DNA of 64,000 nucleotides from CAVSWT01 sp963775245 (GTDB lineage: Bacteria > Bacteroidota > Ignavibacteria > Ignavibacteriales > Ignavibacteriaceae): contig CAVZID010000030.1 of the NCBI GenBank assembly GCA_963775245.1, forward strand, positions 1 to 64,000. The letters run 5' to 3'. A program made the position numbers and the translations under genes. The number at the start of each line of letters is the position of its first letter. The stretch's first letter is position 1. Under the pieces are notes generated by a model, which was given only the letters and a program-made list of their open reading frames with translations, ran no database searches and was not told the origin of the DNA. This document shows positions 17,160-25,983 of the stretch, piece after piece.

Positions 17160-19664
17160 TTAGAAATTAACTCCAATTGCAAATCTAAATGAACGTCCTA
17201 AAAGAGGGCGGCCGTTCTTAGCTAAAGGATCACGAGGATCGCCTTCTGTCAATCCTTCAGAGTTATTTATATTATCCCCGCTAACGTTAAACGTAATTCC
17301 ACTTTCAGTTTTTACATTAACACCTAAGTCTATTTTGGCATATGGATCTAATTTCGTTGTGTTTTGTCTATCATTCCACCTAGCTCCTGCGTATCTTGCT
17401 GCTCCATATACTATCGCCTCTATACTTTTACTAAGAGCAAAGTTATAACTTGGCGCAATTCTGAACTGAACTTCAGGCTGACGCCATATTTCTTTATCAA
17501 CTGAAAGTGGGTCTGATGAATCAGTTATTTTTCCTTTTTGTAAAGTTCCTGTTAGTTGAAGCATAAAGTCATTTATACTCAAGCCGCCGTCTATTTCGGT
17601 TCCAAATGTTCTAGTTTTCAGAAGTGCGGCTGCAAAACTTGACCCAACACCTCCATCAAATAACTCAACAGTGTTCATGAAACCAGTTAGGAATAAGCTG
17701 AAAATAGTGTGCTGATATTTTAAGCCTACCTCATATTGATTAAACAAACTTGAAGCTAGAGTTCCATTTTGCAGGGTACCGCTTTTTAATTTAAAGTTGC
17801 TTCCTTCTCTAATATTATCAAACTGAGGGAACAATACACCTTTCGAACCTCTGACAAAAGCACCAAAATCATTAGAGAATTCATAGTTAAGTGCTGCAGT
17901 TCCAGCCCAGTCATTACCTTTTAGCGAAGCAGTCATGTCAATAACTCCATCAGGCCATGAACCGGCATCTAATGTAAAATTAATATTTGTATGATGATAT
18001 CGAGCACCAAGATCTAATCTTAACTGATTTGTTATTTGCCATGAATCACCGGCATAAACTGCAAAAACTCTTGCATCGCCGGCTTCATTTAATCCGTAAT
18101 TCCAACTTCCGACAACACTATCTGCTGGTACTCCTGCGATTATATCACCATTTGCTACATCATTTATAAGTACATGATTTCCAATGGTCCAAAAATCATT
18201 TGTTGTCCAATATGCTTGATATGCGCCAATAGTAAGTTTATGCTGGTCTAAAGTTTTGGTTAAGCTTATATCGTTTGTTAAAGATTCAATTTGTTTTTGA
18301 ACTACCCAGCTCCCATAACTTTGAACATAACCAGATGTTAAAGTTTGTCCGCCAACAGTCATAATTGAACTAGTTCTTAGCTTAGATAGGAGTGTCCTAA
18401 CACTCATTGGGTTTCCATTAGGGACAAAACCATAAGTGTCTGCATTTCCTTTTGTATAAGAAAGATTATCTCGTACTGTCCAGCCATCTCCCAATCCATA
18501 ATCAAAGTTTAATCCACTTACAGAACCTTTCCAGCCACGCCCGTTTGAAAAATCAAAATTAGCACTATCACCTTGTTGATCTATTCGTAAAGTACGGTAT
18601 CGGGTTGCATTTCCAAGCGGAGAAAATGTTCCAAGATCATTTCCAATTCCAATGGCCATTGGTAAAATCCATTGGCCATGGTCATCTGTAATTCTTGAAA
18701 AAACATTTAAAACACCTTTATCATAAATTTTAGTAAGCTGTAAAGTTATTTGTTGGCCATTTTCAGCATTAAATTGCGTACTTCTAATTCCGGGTGAAGT
18801 TCTAAAATATCCGCCAATCATATAGTACAATTTATCTGCAATAGGGCCGCTTAAGACCGCATCTATTCTTTGTGTATTATAATCAGATGTAGTGTATTTG
18901 ACTTTTCCTTTAGTTATATCCGTCCCTTTGATTAGGTTAAAGTTTGTCGTCAAGCCGGCTTCGCCATTTGAAAATACGGAGCTAGGACCGCCTCTAACAG
19001 CCTCTGTTGATGCAATTGTTTCATCAATACGGAATATAGAACTTTGTTCAAGAAATGAAAGAGTTTCGGTACCATAAATTGGAGCTCCGTTAATGGAGAA
19101 GGTAACGAATGGAGCATCACCGCCAGACGGCAATCCTCTTACCATTATATTTGCGCCGGCAATTCCTCCAGTACTTTCCGACCAAACGCCAGGAACTAAA
19201 TCCAAAGCTGCTGCTGTACTTGGAGGTGCCAACTCTTCCAGAGCACGCGGAGAAATAGTAGTAATTGCGAAGCTTGCATCTTTCTTTTGAATTCCCGAAC
19301 CACCAGCAGTACCGGTGATTACTACACTTTCCATTTGAAGAACATCTTCTTTCAAAGTTGCATTTTCTTCAAGTGTTTGTCCTGAAGAAACTGTGACATC
19401 CACTAATTGTTTTTTATAACTAACGGCACTTATAATTAATGTATAATTTTTTGCAGGAACATTTTTAATTATATAATTACCGTCCAGGTCAGTTGCAGCA
19501 CCTAAAGATGTATTTAGTAAAAATACGTTTGCCCCTACTATTGCATTCCCTTTCGCATCACTCACTGTTCCTTTTACCGTTCCTTGAGAATAAATCAAAG
19601 GCGATAAAAAGATAATGTTTAGGAAAAGAAAAACAATTTGAAGTTTGTTGTAACGACTTCTCAT
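17160..19664 (-). CDS. TonB-dependent receptor with carboxypeptidase-regulatory domain
   Basis: An 834-residue outer-membrane receptor. After a signal peptide (IVFLFLNIIFLSPLIYSQ) comes a carboxypeptidase-regulatory-like domain (GTVSDAKGNAIVGANVFLLNT, DLDGNYIIKNVPA), then a plug domain (ITTISPRALEELAP, NIMVRGLPSGG, EAVRGGPSSVFSNGEAG) and a long beta-barrel ending in FRFAIGVNF with the terminal Phe needed for barrel assembly. The ATG at 19664 has GGGAGGA as ribosome-binding site. It is the first gene of the leftward sugar locus and probably imports its oligosaccharide. The 312-base gap upstream separates it from the divergent sensor genes. Confidence 0.93.
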   Translation of the reverse strand: MRSRYNKLQIVFLFLNIIFLSPLIYSQGTVKGTVSDAKGNAIVGANVFLLNTSLGAATDLDGNYIIKNVPAKNYTLIISAVSYKKQLVDVTVSSGQTLEENATLKEDVLQMESVVITGTAGGSGIQKKDASFAITTISPRALEELAPPSTAAALDLVPGVWSESTGGIAGANIMVRGLPSGGDAPFVTFSINGAPIYGTETLSFLEQSSIFRIDETIASTEAVRGGPSSVFSNGEAGLTTNFNLIKGTDITKGKVKYTTSDYNTQRIDAVLSGPIADKLYYMIGGYFRTSPGIRSTQFNAENGQQITLQLTKIYDKGVLNVFSRITDDHGQWILPMAIGIGNDLGTFSPLGNATRYRTLRIDQQGDSANFDFSNGRGWKGSVSGLNFDYGLGDGWTVRDNLSYTKGNADTYGFVPNGNPMSVRTLLSKLRTSSIMTVGGQTLTSGYVQSYGSWVVQKQIESLTNDISLTKTLDQHKLTIGAYQAYWTTNDFWTIGNHVLINDVANGDIIAGVPADSVVGSWNYGLNEAGDARVFAVYAGDSWQITNQLRLDLGARYHHTNINFTLDAGSWPDGVIDMTASLKGNDWAGTAALNYEFSNDFGAFVRGSKGVLFPQFDNIREGSNFKLKSGTLQNGTLASSLFNQYEVGLKYQHTIFSLFLTGFMNTVELFDGGVGSSFAAALLKTRTFGTEIDGGLSINDFMLQLTGTLQKGKITDSSDPLSVDKEIWRQPEVQFRIAPSYNFALSKSIEAIVYGAARYAGARWNDRQNTTKLDPYAKIDLGVNVKTESGITFNVSGDNINNSEGLTEGDPRDPLAKNGRPLLGRSFRFAIGVNF

Positions 19665-19976
19665 TAGATCCTCCCAAAATATTAAAGCTTATATTAATTA
19701 GTTTGTAGAAAAGAATTTCTAAATTCGTCCGGAGTAACTTTTCAAGTATTAAGCCATGAAAGAAGTTTTATTATTAATGAATTTGAAAAGAAAATTAAGC
19801 AGGTTATATTTTAAGTGTTATTTATTTAATAACAATAGATATTAAATCAATAACAAATATTTTATTAAATGTTTACATTTTAATTACAATCGATTTTTTA
19901 TTTGTTTTAATAAGAGGATTAATTTTTGATTTGGAACTTTTACATAACTGGCTGATTCTTATTTATTTCTAATACT
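19665..19976. other. Divergent intergenic region between TonB receptor and sensor operon
   Basis: This 312-base AT-rich stretch must hold the promoters for the leftward TonB receptor and the rightward solute-binding protein. I found no sigma-54 motif for the receptor (no GC-N10-CC pair on the plus strand), no full LacI operator and no open frame. A weak GG-N10-GA match near 19916 facing the sensor operon is too poor to call. Confidence 0.5.
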
Positions 19977-21338
19977 TTGAAAGTTTTTAACATGCCTGAC
20001 TTTAAAAGTTTTCTTCACAAATTAAAAAGGCCTTCCGTTCTTTATTCACTGCCTGCTGTTTTAATAATTTTAGTAATTGTAATTGAGCTTTATTTAGTTA
20101 TCCCGATTTATAAATCATCTAAAGTAAAAAAAGGGGAAGTTGAAATTTATTATGAAGCAAATATTTCAAATGCACATTTAAAAATAATTCATGAGTTCAA
20201 TGAAATACATAAAGGAAAAATAAAAGTAATTCCTGTTGATATTTCTTTTAAAACATTTAATACAAATGAAAGAAAAGAATTGCTTACACGATCACTGCGT
20301 AACAAAAGTGACCGGATGGATATTTTTGAAGTTGATTTAATATGGGTAAAAAGGTTTGCAAAATGGTGCCTTCCGTTGAGTGATTATTTTTCCAAAGAGG
20401 AGCAAAGTAAATTCCTAAGTAACTCGATTGCTTCATGTTATTCTGATTCTACTTTGGTTGCGATTCCTTATTATTTTGACATTGGTGTTTTGTATTACCG
20501 CGATGATCTTCTAAGAAAAATTTCGTCTTATAAGGATGTAAAAAAAGAGTTAGAGAAATCAATTACCTGGAACGATTTTGTAAAACTTTCAAGTAAATTT
20601 AAAAATTCTAAAAGTCCATTTTATATTTTTTCGGCTGAAGATTATGAAGGATTAGTTTGCTTTTATTTGGAACTTGTGTTATCACAGAACAAAAATTTCT
20701 TTAATCAAAAGAAGATTGACCTTACCCGTCCGGAATGTGTGAAGGCTTTAAATTTATTAGTTGATTTAGTTTGGAAAGATAAAATTAGTCCAATTGATGT
20801 AACGGATTTTAATGAAAACAGCGGTTATGAATACTTTCTAAAAAAGAATGCTGTCTTTTTTAGGGGATGGCCAAATTTTAAAAAAGATGATAGAAACTTA
20901 TACCAGGATTCTACAAAGACAAAGTATCTTGTTAAAACTGCACTGCCTCATTTTGCGGGAAATTATCCCGGATTCGTTATAGGCGGCTGGAATTTAATGG
21001 TGTCAAAGTACACTCCAAAGAAAGAGGAAATAAAAAAGTTTTTAAAATTTATCGTCTCTGAAAAAGCACAAAAAATTTTATACGAGGAAGGCGGATATTT
21101 ACCAACTTTAAAAAAATTTTATACTGATGAAAATCTACTTAAAAAATATCCTGAATTAAATTATATAAAATATCTTATGAAGTACGGAGTTCACCGCCCA
21201 TTTTTAGAAGACTACACCAGGATATCTGATATAATTTCACATTACGTACAAAAGGCAATAGAGAAGGAAATTACTGTAAAGCAAGCTCTATCAGAAGCTA
21301 CCAAACTAATTAATTCAAATAAGATTTTAATAAAATGA
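19977..21338 (+). CDS. Membrane-anchored solute-binding protein of a sensory operon
   Basis: A 453-residue protein with one N-terminal transmembrane anchor (about residues 22-46, LYSLPAVLIILVIVIELYLV) followed by a family-1 extracellular solute-binding domain of the ABC sugar type. It has VEIYYEANIS at the start of lobe 1, DIFEVDLIWVKRFAKW, and AIPYYFDIGVLYYRDDLL. No ABC permease or ATPase is nearby. Instead its stop overlaps the kinase start by four bases (ATGA), so it is most likely a periplasmic sensor subunit for that kinase. The start may be TTG 19977 or ATG 19992; neither has a clear ribosome-binding site. Ligand unknown; the sugar locus opposite suggests a carbohydrate. Confidence 0.85.
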   Translation: MKVFNMPDFKSFLHKLKRPSVLYSLPAVLIILVIVIELYLVIPIYKSSKVKKGEVEIYYEANISNAHLKIIHEFNEIHKGKIKVIPVDISFKTFNTNERKELLTRSLRNKSDRMDIFEVDLIWVKRFAKWCLPLSDYFSKEEQSKFLSNSIASCYSDSTLVAIPYYFDIGVLYYRDDLLRKISSYKDVKKELEKSITWNDFVKLSSKFKNSKSPFYIFSAEDYEGLVCFYLELVLSQNKNFFNQKKIDLTRPECVKALNLLVDLVWKDKISPIDVTDFNENSGYEYFLKKNAVFFRGWPNFKKDDRNLYQDSTKTKYLVKTALPHFAGNYPGFVIGGWNLMVSKYTPKKEEIKKFLKFIVSEKAQKILYEEGGYLPTLKKFYTDENLLKKYPELNYIKYLMKYGVHRPFLEDYTRISDIISHYVQKAIEKEITVKQALSEATKLINSNKILIK

Positions 21339-22819
21339 ATATGAACAAAGAAAAATTAAAACAAAAACCAGCTCCTTACAGGTTTGAGTTCAAGCATTTA
21401 TTGTTTGTACTTGTTGTGCTTATTATTGCTCAAATATTAATATCTATTTATCAAAAATCTTCTTTAAAAAGTTTTCTGGTAAAAACTCAAAAATGGTATC
21501 AACAAGATTCCGCTGAAAGACTGGCAAACCTTACTTCAACTTCATTAGAGCTTTTAGTTGATAATATTAATTCATTTAAGTTCTTGGAAAAAGAAGATAA
21601 GCAAAAAGCAATTCAGTCATTTAATATCATTTTTAGTCAGCAGTTGCTTCAGCAAAATGTTAGAGAGGTGTGTTTAATTTTTGTAAACGACAATGATCAT
21701 ATAATTGCGATTGATAACGGGAAGGCATTGTTTGATTTTCTTTCTAATAGAGTTGATTCAGCAAATACAAATATTCCTCATCCGGAAGCACTGAAAATGT
21801 TCAAAAATATTGAAGCCAAATTAAAAAGCAGCGAACAAATTACGAGTAGTCTTGATAAAAATGATAACATTCATATTTTTGTCCCATTTGTCCCAAAGGG
21901 TGAATTCCTAGGCGCTTTATATATGAAAAACAAACCGGATTTTTCTTTTATCACTACGGAGTTCATATCAAGTTTTGATGTTTCTTCTATTATTTATTCA
22001 TCAATAATTTTGTTAGGGCTTTTAGCTACTTATTTAATCACTTCTTATTCTTTAAGAGAAAGAGACCGGGCACAAGCGCTTTTCTTCAGCGAGAGAGAGG
22101 AGCATATTAAAGAACAAACCGCTCATGAAAAAGAATCACACTTTACAAAACGAATTTACCATGCACATCACAAAGCAGAAAAGGTGATGGGATATATTAA
22201 AGAAGATTTAAAAAAGATTGTAGGGATGGAAAATGACGGAATAAAGTTTAGAGCATTGAAATATGCCAACTTCATATCAAGAGTAATATATAATATGAAA
22301 TGGTTTGAGCCGCCGGTAAAAACTTTGCGAAGCTTAACTTTTAAAACAAATTTAAATGAAGTAATAAAATTTATTGTTGAAAATATTTTTTTTCGTATTT
22401 CAAGCAAATCGGAATTGTATAATTTTGATTTGCAGTTAGATGATACAATTCCATTAATTCATATAAACGAATATGCAGTTTGGGAAGTGATAGAGCCGTT
22501 AATACAAAACAGCATAGACCATTCTGAAGATGAAAAAATTCTAATTACTATTAAAACTGAAAACTTTTTGGAAGATAATAACTGCAAAGTAAAAATCTGT
22601 GATAACGGGAAAGGAATAATACAAGAGTTTTTGGAAACGAACGAAAAAGGTATAAAGAAATTATTTTTAGAAAATGTAACATCAAAAAGCAGCATTGAAA
22701 ACCGTGGTTATGGCTGTTACATTGCTTATGAATTAAGCAAAAGATGCGGCTGGTCAATTGATGCTTATAACATTCAGCCAAACGGATGCTGTTTTGAAAT
22801 TATAATTTCAACAAAATAA
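21335..22819 (+). CDS. Sensor histidine kinase paired with a solute-binding protein
   Basis: This 494-residue protein has two membrane helices (about 24-42 and 217-238) flanking a periplasmic domain of about 175 residues, then a coiled segment and a GHKL ATPase domain. The ATPase has an N box in EPLIQNSIDHS, a G1 box DNGKGI and a G2 box in GYGCYIAYEL. No standard H-box (H-E/D-x-x-x-P) is obvious; the His-rich segment around HFTKRIYHAHHKAE (about residue 269) is the candidate dimerisation region. It overlaps the solute-binding gene and precedes the NtrC-type regulator by 11 bases, so the three form one signalling unit. Confidence 0.85.
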   Translation: MNMNKEKLKQKPAPYRFEFKHLLFVLVVLIIAQILISIYQKSSLKSFLVKTQKWYQQDSAERLANLTSTSLELLVDNINSFKFLEKEDKQKAIQSFNIIFSQQLLQQNVREVCLIFVNDNDHIIAIDNGKALFDFLSNRVDSANTNIPHPEALKMFKNIEAKLKSSEQITSSLDKNDNIHIFVPFVPKGEFLGALYMKNKPDFSFITTEFISSFDVSSIIYSSIILLGLLATYLITSYSLRERDRAQALFFSEREEHIKEQTAHEKESHFTKRIYHAHHKAEKVMGYIKEDLKKIVGMENDGIKFRALKYANFISRVIYNMKWFEPPVKTLRSLTFKTNLNEVIKFIVENIFFRISSKSELYNFDLQLDDTIPLIHINEYAVWEVIEPLIQNSIDHSEDEKILITIKTENFLEDNNCKVKICDNGKGIIQEFLETNEKGIKKLFLENVTSKSSIENRGYGCYIAYELSKRCGWSIDAYNIQPNGCCFEIIISTK

Positions 22820-22830
22820 AAAATATAATT

Positions 22831-24276
22831 ATGAATAAAATAAATATACTTTTAATTGAAGATGAAGATTTTGATGTAATGAGAGTTAAAAACACTCTTA
22901 AATTTTATGAGCGAAATCTAAATCTAACCAATGTAGTTTCAAACGGTAATGCTGCAATTCAAATATTAAATAAAAAAGATTGCAATGTTGATGTAGTTAT
23001 ACTTGATTACCAGATTGCCGGGGCATTACGAGGTGAGAGTTTAATAAAAAGAATAAAGGAAATAGATCAATCGCTTCAAATAATAGTTATAACCAAAATG
23101 ACCATCGAGATTACAGATTTTGAATTTGCTAATTCATTAATTCAATCCGGGGCATTTTGGTACTGCACAAAATATCCAAGCGATATTGAAGATTATATTT
23201 ATCAGCCAACCGACTTTATAATGAGCATATTTAATGCTTATGAAAAACGAATGCTTGAAAAACAAAGTCACAGCACAAATAAAAAGTTCAACGAGAATAT
23301 TGATTCAACCCTTGAAAGAAGAGCAATTATAGGTGAATCAATTTCAACTAAACAATTGAGAAAAGATATCGATCGATACTCTCAATCTGATTTGAACATT
23401 TTAATTTCAGGCGCATCAGGTACAGGTAAAGAGCTGGTTGCTAATAATATTCATTACAGAAGTGAAAGAAAATATGAAAAGTTTGTAGCAATCAACTGCG
23501 GCAGCATTCCACAAGAGCTTATAGAAAGTGAACTCTTCGGTTATGAAAAGGGGGCATTCACAGGCGCTTATGCAAAGAAAAAAGGCTTATTTGAAATTGC
23601 AAATAATGGAACACTCTTTCTTGACGAAGTTGGAGAGCTGCCTAAAAATGCCCAGGTAAAATTGCTGCGCGTATTGCAGGAAGGTGAAATTGAAAAGATA
23701 GGTAGGACAGAAAGTGTAAATATAAATGTTAGAGTTATTGCCGCAACAAATAAAAATCTTGAAGAAGAAATTAACAAAGGAAAGTTCAGAGAAGATCTTT
23801 TTTATAGATTAAATGTTATTCCGATTTACATTAGTCCATTAAAGGAAAGAAGAGAGGATATTGCAATTCTCATTCAGCATTTCTTAAATCAATATTCAAG
23901 AAAAATGGGAAAGAAAATCCCTACTATAGAACCTAAAGCTCTTGAACATTTAACGGAATATGAATGGCCGGGAAATGTTAGAGAATTAAAAAATTTAGTC
24001 CAAAGATTGTTATTAAATAACAGTCAAGTCATAACCAATGATGATATAGGAAATACTTTATTTAATCGTCAGCCGAGAACAGAAAAAAATGACAGCTATG
24101 AAAGCATCTGGTCAAAAAGCGGAATTGTACCTTTGAGAGAATTAGAAAGAACTGTAAGAGAAAAATATTTTACTTATGTGAGAAACATATCTAAATCAGA
24201 TGCCGATGCGGCTCAAAAACTGGAATTGGCACGATCAAATTTTTACAGGATGTGTAAGGAACTAGGACTGAAATAA
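22831..24276 (+). CDS. NtrC-family sigma-54-dependent response regulator
   Basis: A 481-residue activator. It begins with a receiver domain (acidic pair in LLIEDED, phospho-acceptor Asp59 in VVILDYQ). A sigma-54 AAA+ domain follows, with Walker A SGASGTGKE, the sigma-54-contacting GAFTGA loop, Walker B in GTLFLDEVGE and an arginine-finger region EDLFYRLNVIPI. The C-terminal DNA-binding helix pair is AAQKLELARSNFYRMCKELGL. The intact GAFTGA means it should activate sigma-54 promoters. Its cognate kinase is the gene just upstream. Possible targets include the sigma-54-like promoter at 25288 about 1 kb downstream, or sugar genes elsewhere. Confidence 0.93.
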   Translation: MNKINILLIEDEDFDVMRVKNTLKFYERNLNLTNVVSNGNAAIQILNKKDCNVDVVILDYQIAGALRGESLIKRIKEIDQSLQIIVITKMTIEITDFEFANSLIQSGAFWYCTKYPSDIEDYIYQPTDFIMSIFNAYEKRMLEKQSHSTNKKFNENIDSTLERRAIIGESISTKQLRKDIDRYSQSDLNILISGASGTGKELVANNIHYRSERKYEKFVAINCGSIPQELIESELFGYEKGAFTGAYAKKKGLFEIANNGTLFLDEVGELPKNAQVKLLRVLQEGEIEKIGRTESVNINVRVIAATNKNLEEEINKGKFREDLFYRLNVIPIYISPLKERREDIAILIQHFLNQYSRKMGKKIPTIEPKALEHLTEYEWPGNVRELKNLVQRLLLNNSQVITNDDIGNTLFNRQPRTEKNDSYESIWSKSGIVPLRELERTVREKYFTYVRNISKSDADAAQKLELARSNFYRMCKELGLK

Positions 24277-24316
24277 GTGAAGGGAAATTTTATAGATAAT
24301 TTTTCGAAAAATGATT

Positions 24317-24511
24317 TTATTTAAAGTGCTTTAATTCTTCAGCATATTGTTGGGCCTTTAAATCATCATTCCGCATAGTGAAAAGCACATACAAATCCGA
24401 GAGTCTTTTGTAGTCACCCAGGTTTTCTTTGTACTCTCTTTCATTATTATGCTTGATATGAAGGTACTCTAATTCTTGTTCGGTAACATTATGGTCAAAA
24501 ATAGTTTCCAT
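24317..24511 (-). CDS. Small charged hypothetical protein
   Basis: A possible 64-residue protein, highly charged, with no membrane segment and predicted mostly helical (NVTEQELEYLHIKHNN, DLKAQQYAEELKHF). It is convergent with the NtrC-type regulator gene. The ribosome-binding site is weak. I do not recognise a family. It could be a real small gene or a chance frame; composition is protein-like, without the low-complexity typical of shadow frames. Confidence 0.4.
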   Translation of the reverse strand: METIFDHNVTEQELEYLHIKHNNEREYKENLGDYKRLSDLYVLFTMRNDDLKAQQYAEELKHFK

Positions 24512-24790
24512 GATAAAGAGATAATTTTTATTCAGTGATCCCCTGCCTTTAAAATATAGAATACAGAATCAGAAGAATAAAATTTTCTTCCTTTAATTTA
24601 TTTAATATTGTAAAACAAAAAAGTCAACTATTATACCATTTCATTTAATTAAATTTGATAGATTATGAGATTTGTGAGAAGGACAGTGTGTATCAAACTT
24701 GGAAATGCCTATCAAAATAGCACTTAAAAAATTTTAAAATAAATTTAAAAGTTAAAACTTGGTATTAGAAATTTTAACAGGAGAAATTAA

Positions 24791-25072
24791 TTATTTCGAT
24801 GTGAAATTTTTTAAAAAGTAATAAATGAAGGAATATAAGAATCCGATTGATGACAATAATAAATCATATATACCGAGACTGAATTCATCTGCCAATCCAA
24901 AGAAGTAGGCAAAAAACTTTGTACCCGCTATAATTGCAAAGTAGATAAGAAATCCGAAAATTCCTGCTCTAAATGGTATGACTATAAAATTAATTGTTAT
25001 AGATGTTAATTTAGACTGCCGTTTTGAAATATCATCAGTTTGTGTAATCAATGGAGATTTAACCGTATCCAA
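24791..25072 (-). CDS. Small membrane protein, unknown
   Basis: This 93-residue protein has a polar N-terminus of about 28 residues and two hydrophobic segments (about 29-53 and 64-87). The start is a TTG at 25072 supported by GGGAG seven bases upstream, a good ribosome-binding site, which argues that it is translated. No family is recognised. It stands alone on the minus strand; the next gene on the plus strand is a 24-residue membrane peptide. Confidence 0.55.
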   Translation of the reverse strand: MDTVKSPLITQTDDISKRQSKLTSITINFIVIPFRAGIFGFLIYFAIIAGTKFFAYFFGLADEFSLGIYDLLLSSIGFLYSFIYYFLKNFTSK

Positions 25073-25287
25073 TATAACTCCCTAAGCTTAATTAGAATAA
25101 ACTAACAACTATAATGCCATTGAAATTGGGTAAAAAAACAGCCCAGGTTTAATCGTATATTCTCTCCTCTGCAAAAATAACTCCTAATTATTACCATATT
25201 ATTAAATAATTATTACCGCTAATTTAATTCTTATTAGATAGTTTTTTTTTGTTAAGAATCACAGCTGATTAATTTTTAGTTATTAAC

Positions 25288-25303
25288 TGGCACTCGAATT
25301 GTG
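25288..25303 (+). promoter_or_regulatory. Sigma-54-type promoter upstream of a micro-protein gene
   Basis: TGGCACTCGAATTGTG has the -24 element TGGCAC and, after five bases, the -12 element TTGTG (consensus TTGCA), with exact GG-N10-G spacing. The expected start of transcription near 25314 lies just at the ribosome-binding site AGGTGGAG of the small gene at 25326. An NtrC-type activator is encoded 1 kb upstream. Confidence 0.55.
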
Positions 25304-25325
25304 TTCTATTAGGTGGAGTAAATAA

Positions 25326-25400
25326 ATGGGATATGAAAGGTTAATATTAATAGCGGGGCTTATATTTTTAGTTATTTTCTATATTAGAAAAACAGACTAA
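25326..25400 (+). CDS. 24-residue single-helix membrane micro-protein
   Basis: A short gene of 25 codons encodes a peptide starting MGYERLILIAGLIF and ending in YIRKTD. It is one hydrophobic helix of about 15 residues with a polar N-terminus and a basic C-terminus, so a positive-inside rule would put the C-terminus in the cytoplasm. It has the strongest ribosome-binding site nearby (AGGTGGAG eight bases before the ATG) and a sigma-54-like promoter directly upstream. No family recognised. Small size means chance cannot be excluded, but promoter, RBS and sequence agree. Confidence 0.55.
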   Translation: MGYERLILIAGLIFLVIFYIRKTD

Positions 25401-25983
25401 GAAAAACCTGTCAAGTTTTGTTTTAAGCTAAAAATTAAACCCGAATTTTGTGTTGGTAAAATTTGGTTTAAATATTCCTATGAATTAAAAAGTTGAAATG
25501 AGATGGGATTTTTTTTCAGAAAGTTTATTGTTGAATTAACATTTAGCTGAACTAACGGTGCCTTGACTATCCTTATAATTTTATCCCTCAATTCATAAAT
25601 TCACACTATGTTTATCAAATGCCAAAGTAAGCTTAGAAAGAGTATTGCCGGCTTTAAAGATGACTCATAGCGCAAATTGGTATTGGGGTATTTCAAACAA
25701 ATAAAAAGACTAAAAATTTCTGCATTTAAAAAATGCTTATACCTATTTAGGCCATCAAAAAACTGATTTGATAATGAAGATAAATGTAATTATAATAATC
25801 GCAATTCTAGATGCTGATATTCAATGTGTCTTTTTAAAGGATTTGAATTCTAATACTTCAGAAGGGTAGCGTGGAACATATTTTAAAAATACCTGCAATT
25901 GATATTAGTAATGAAATTATAAAATCTATTTATATTTATAAAGAAAAATTAATCTTATTGTGGAGTATCCGTAAGTTTAAAAT
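25401..25983. other. Gene-free AT-rich region
   Basis: About 580 bases without a convincing open frame on either strand. Short broken frames (for example one containing YLGHQKT near 25745) are interrupted by stops and do not support a named gene. The 3' part must contain the promoter of the deacetylase gene at 25984; no sigma-54 motif was found there. Confidence 0.45.

Noticed and set aside
19916..19929. Sigma-54 promoter for the solute-binding/kinase operon
   Set aside because: The -12 element reads TTGA rather than TTGC and the -24 element is weak.
25600..25860. Possible tyrosine-recombinase or intron-maturase remnant (YLGHQKT and RKSIAGFKDD-like phrases)
   Set aside because: The phrases are in different frames, short and interrupted by stops; no catalytic residue set could be assembled.
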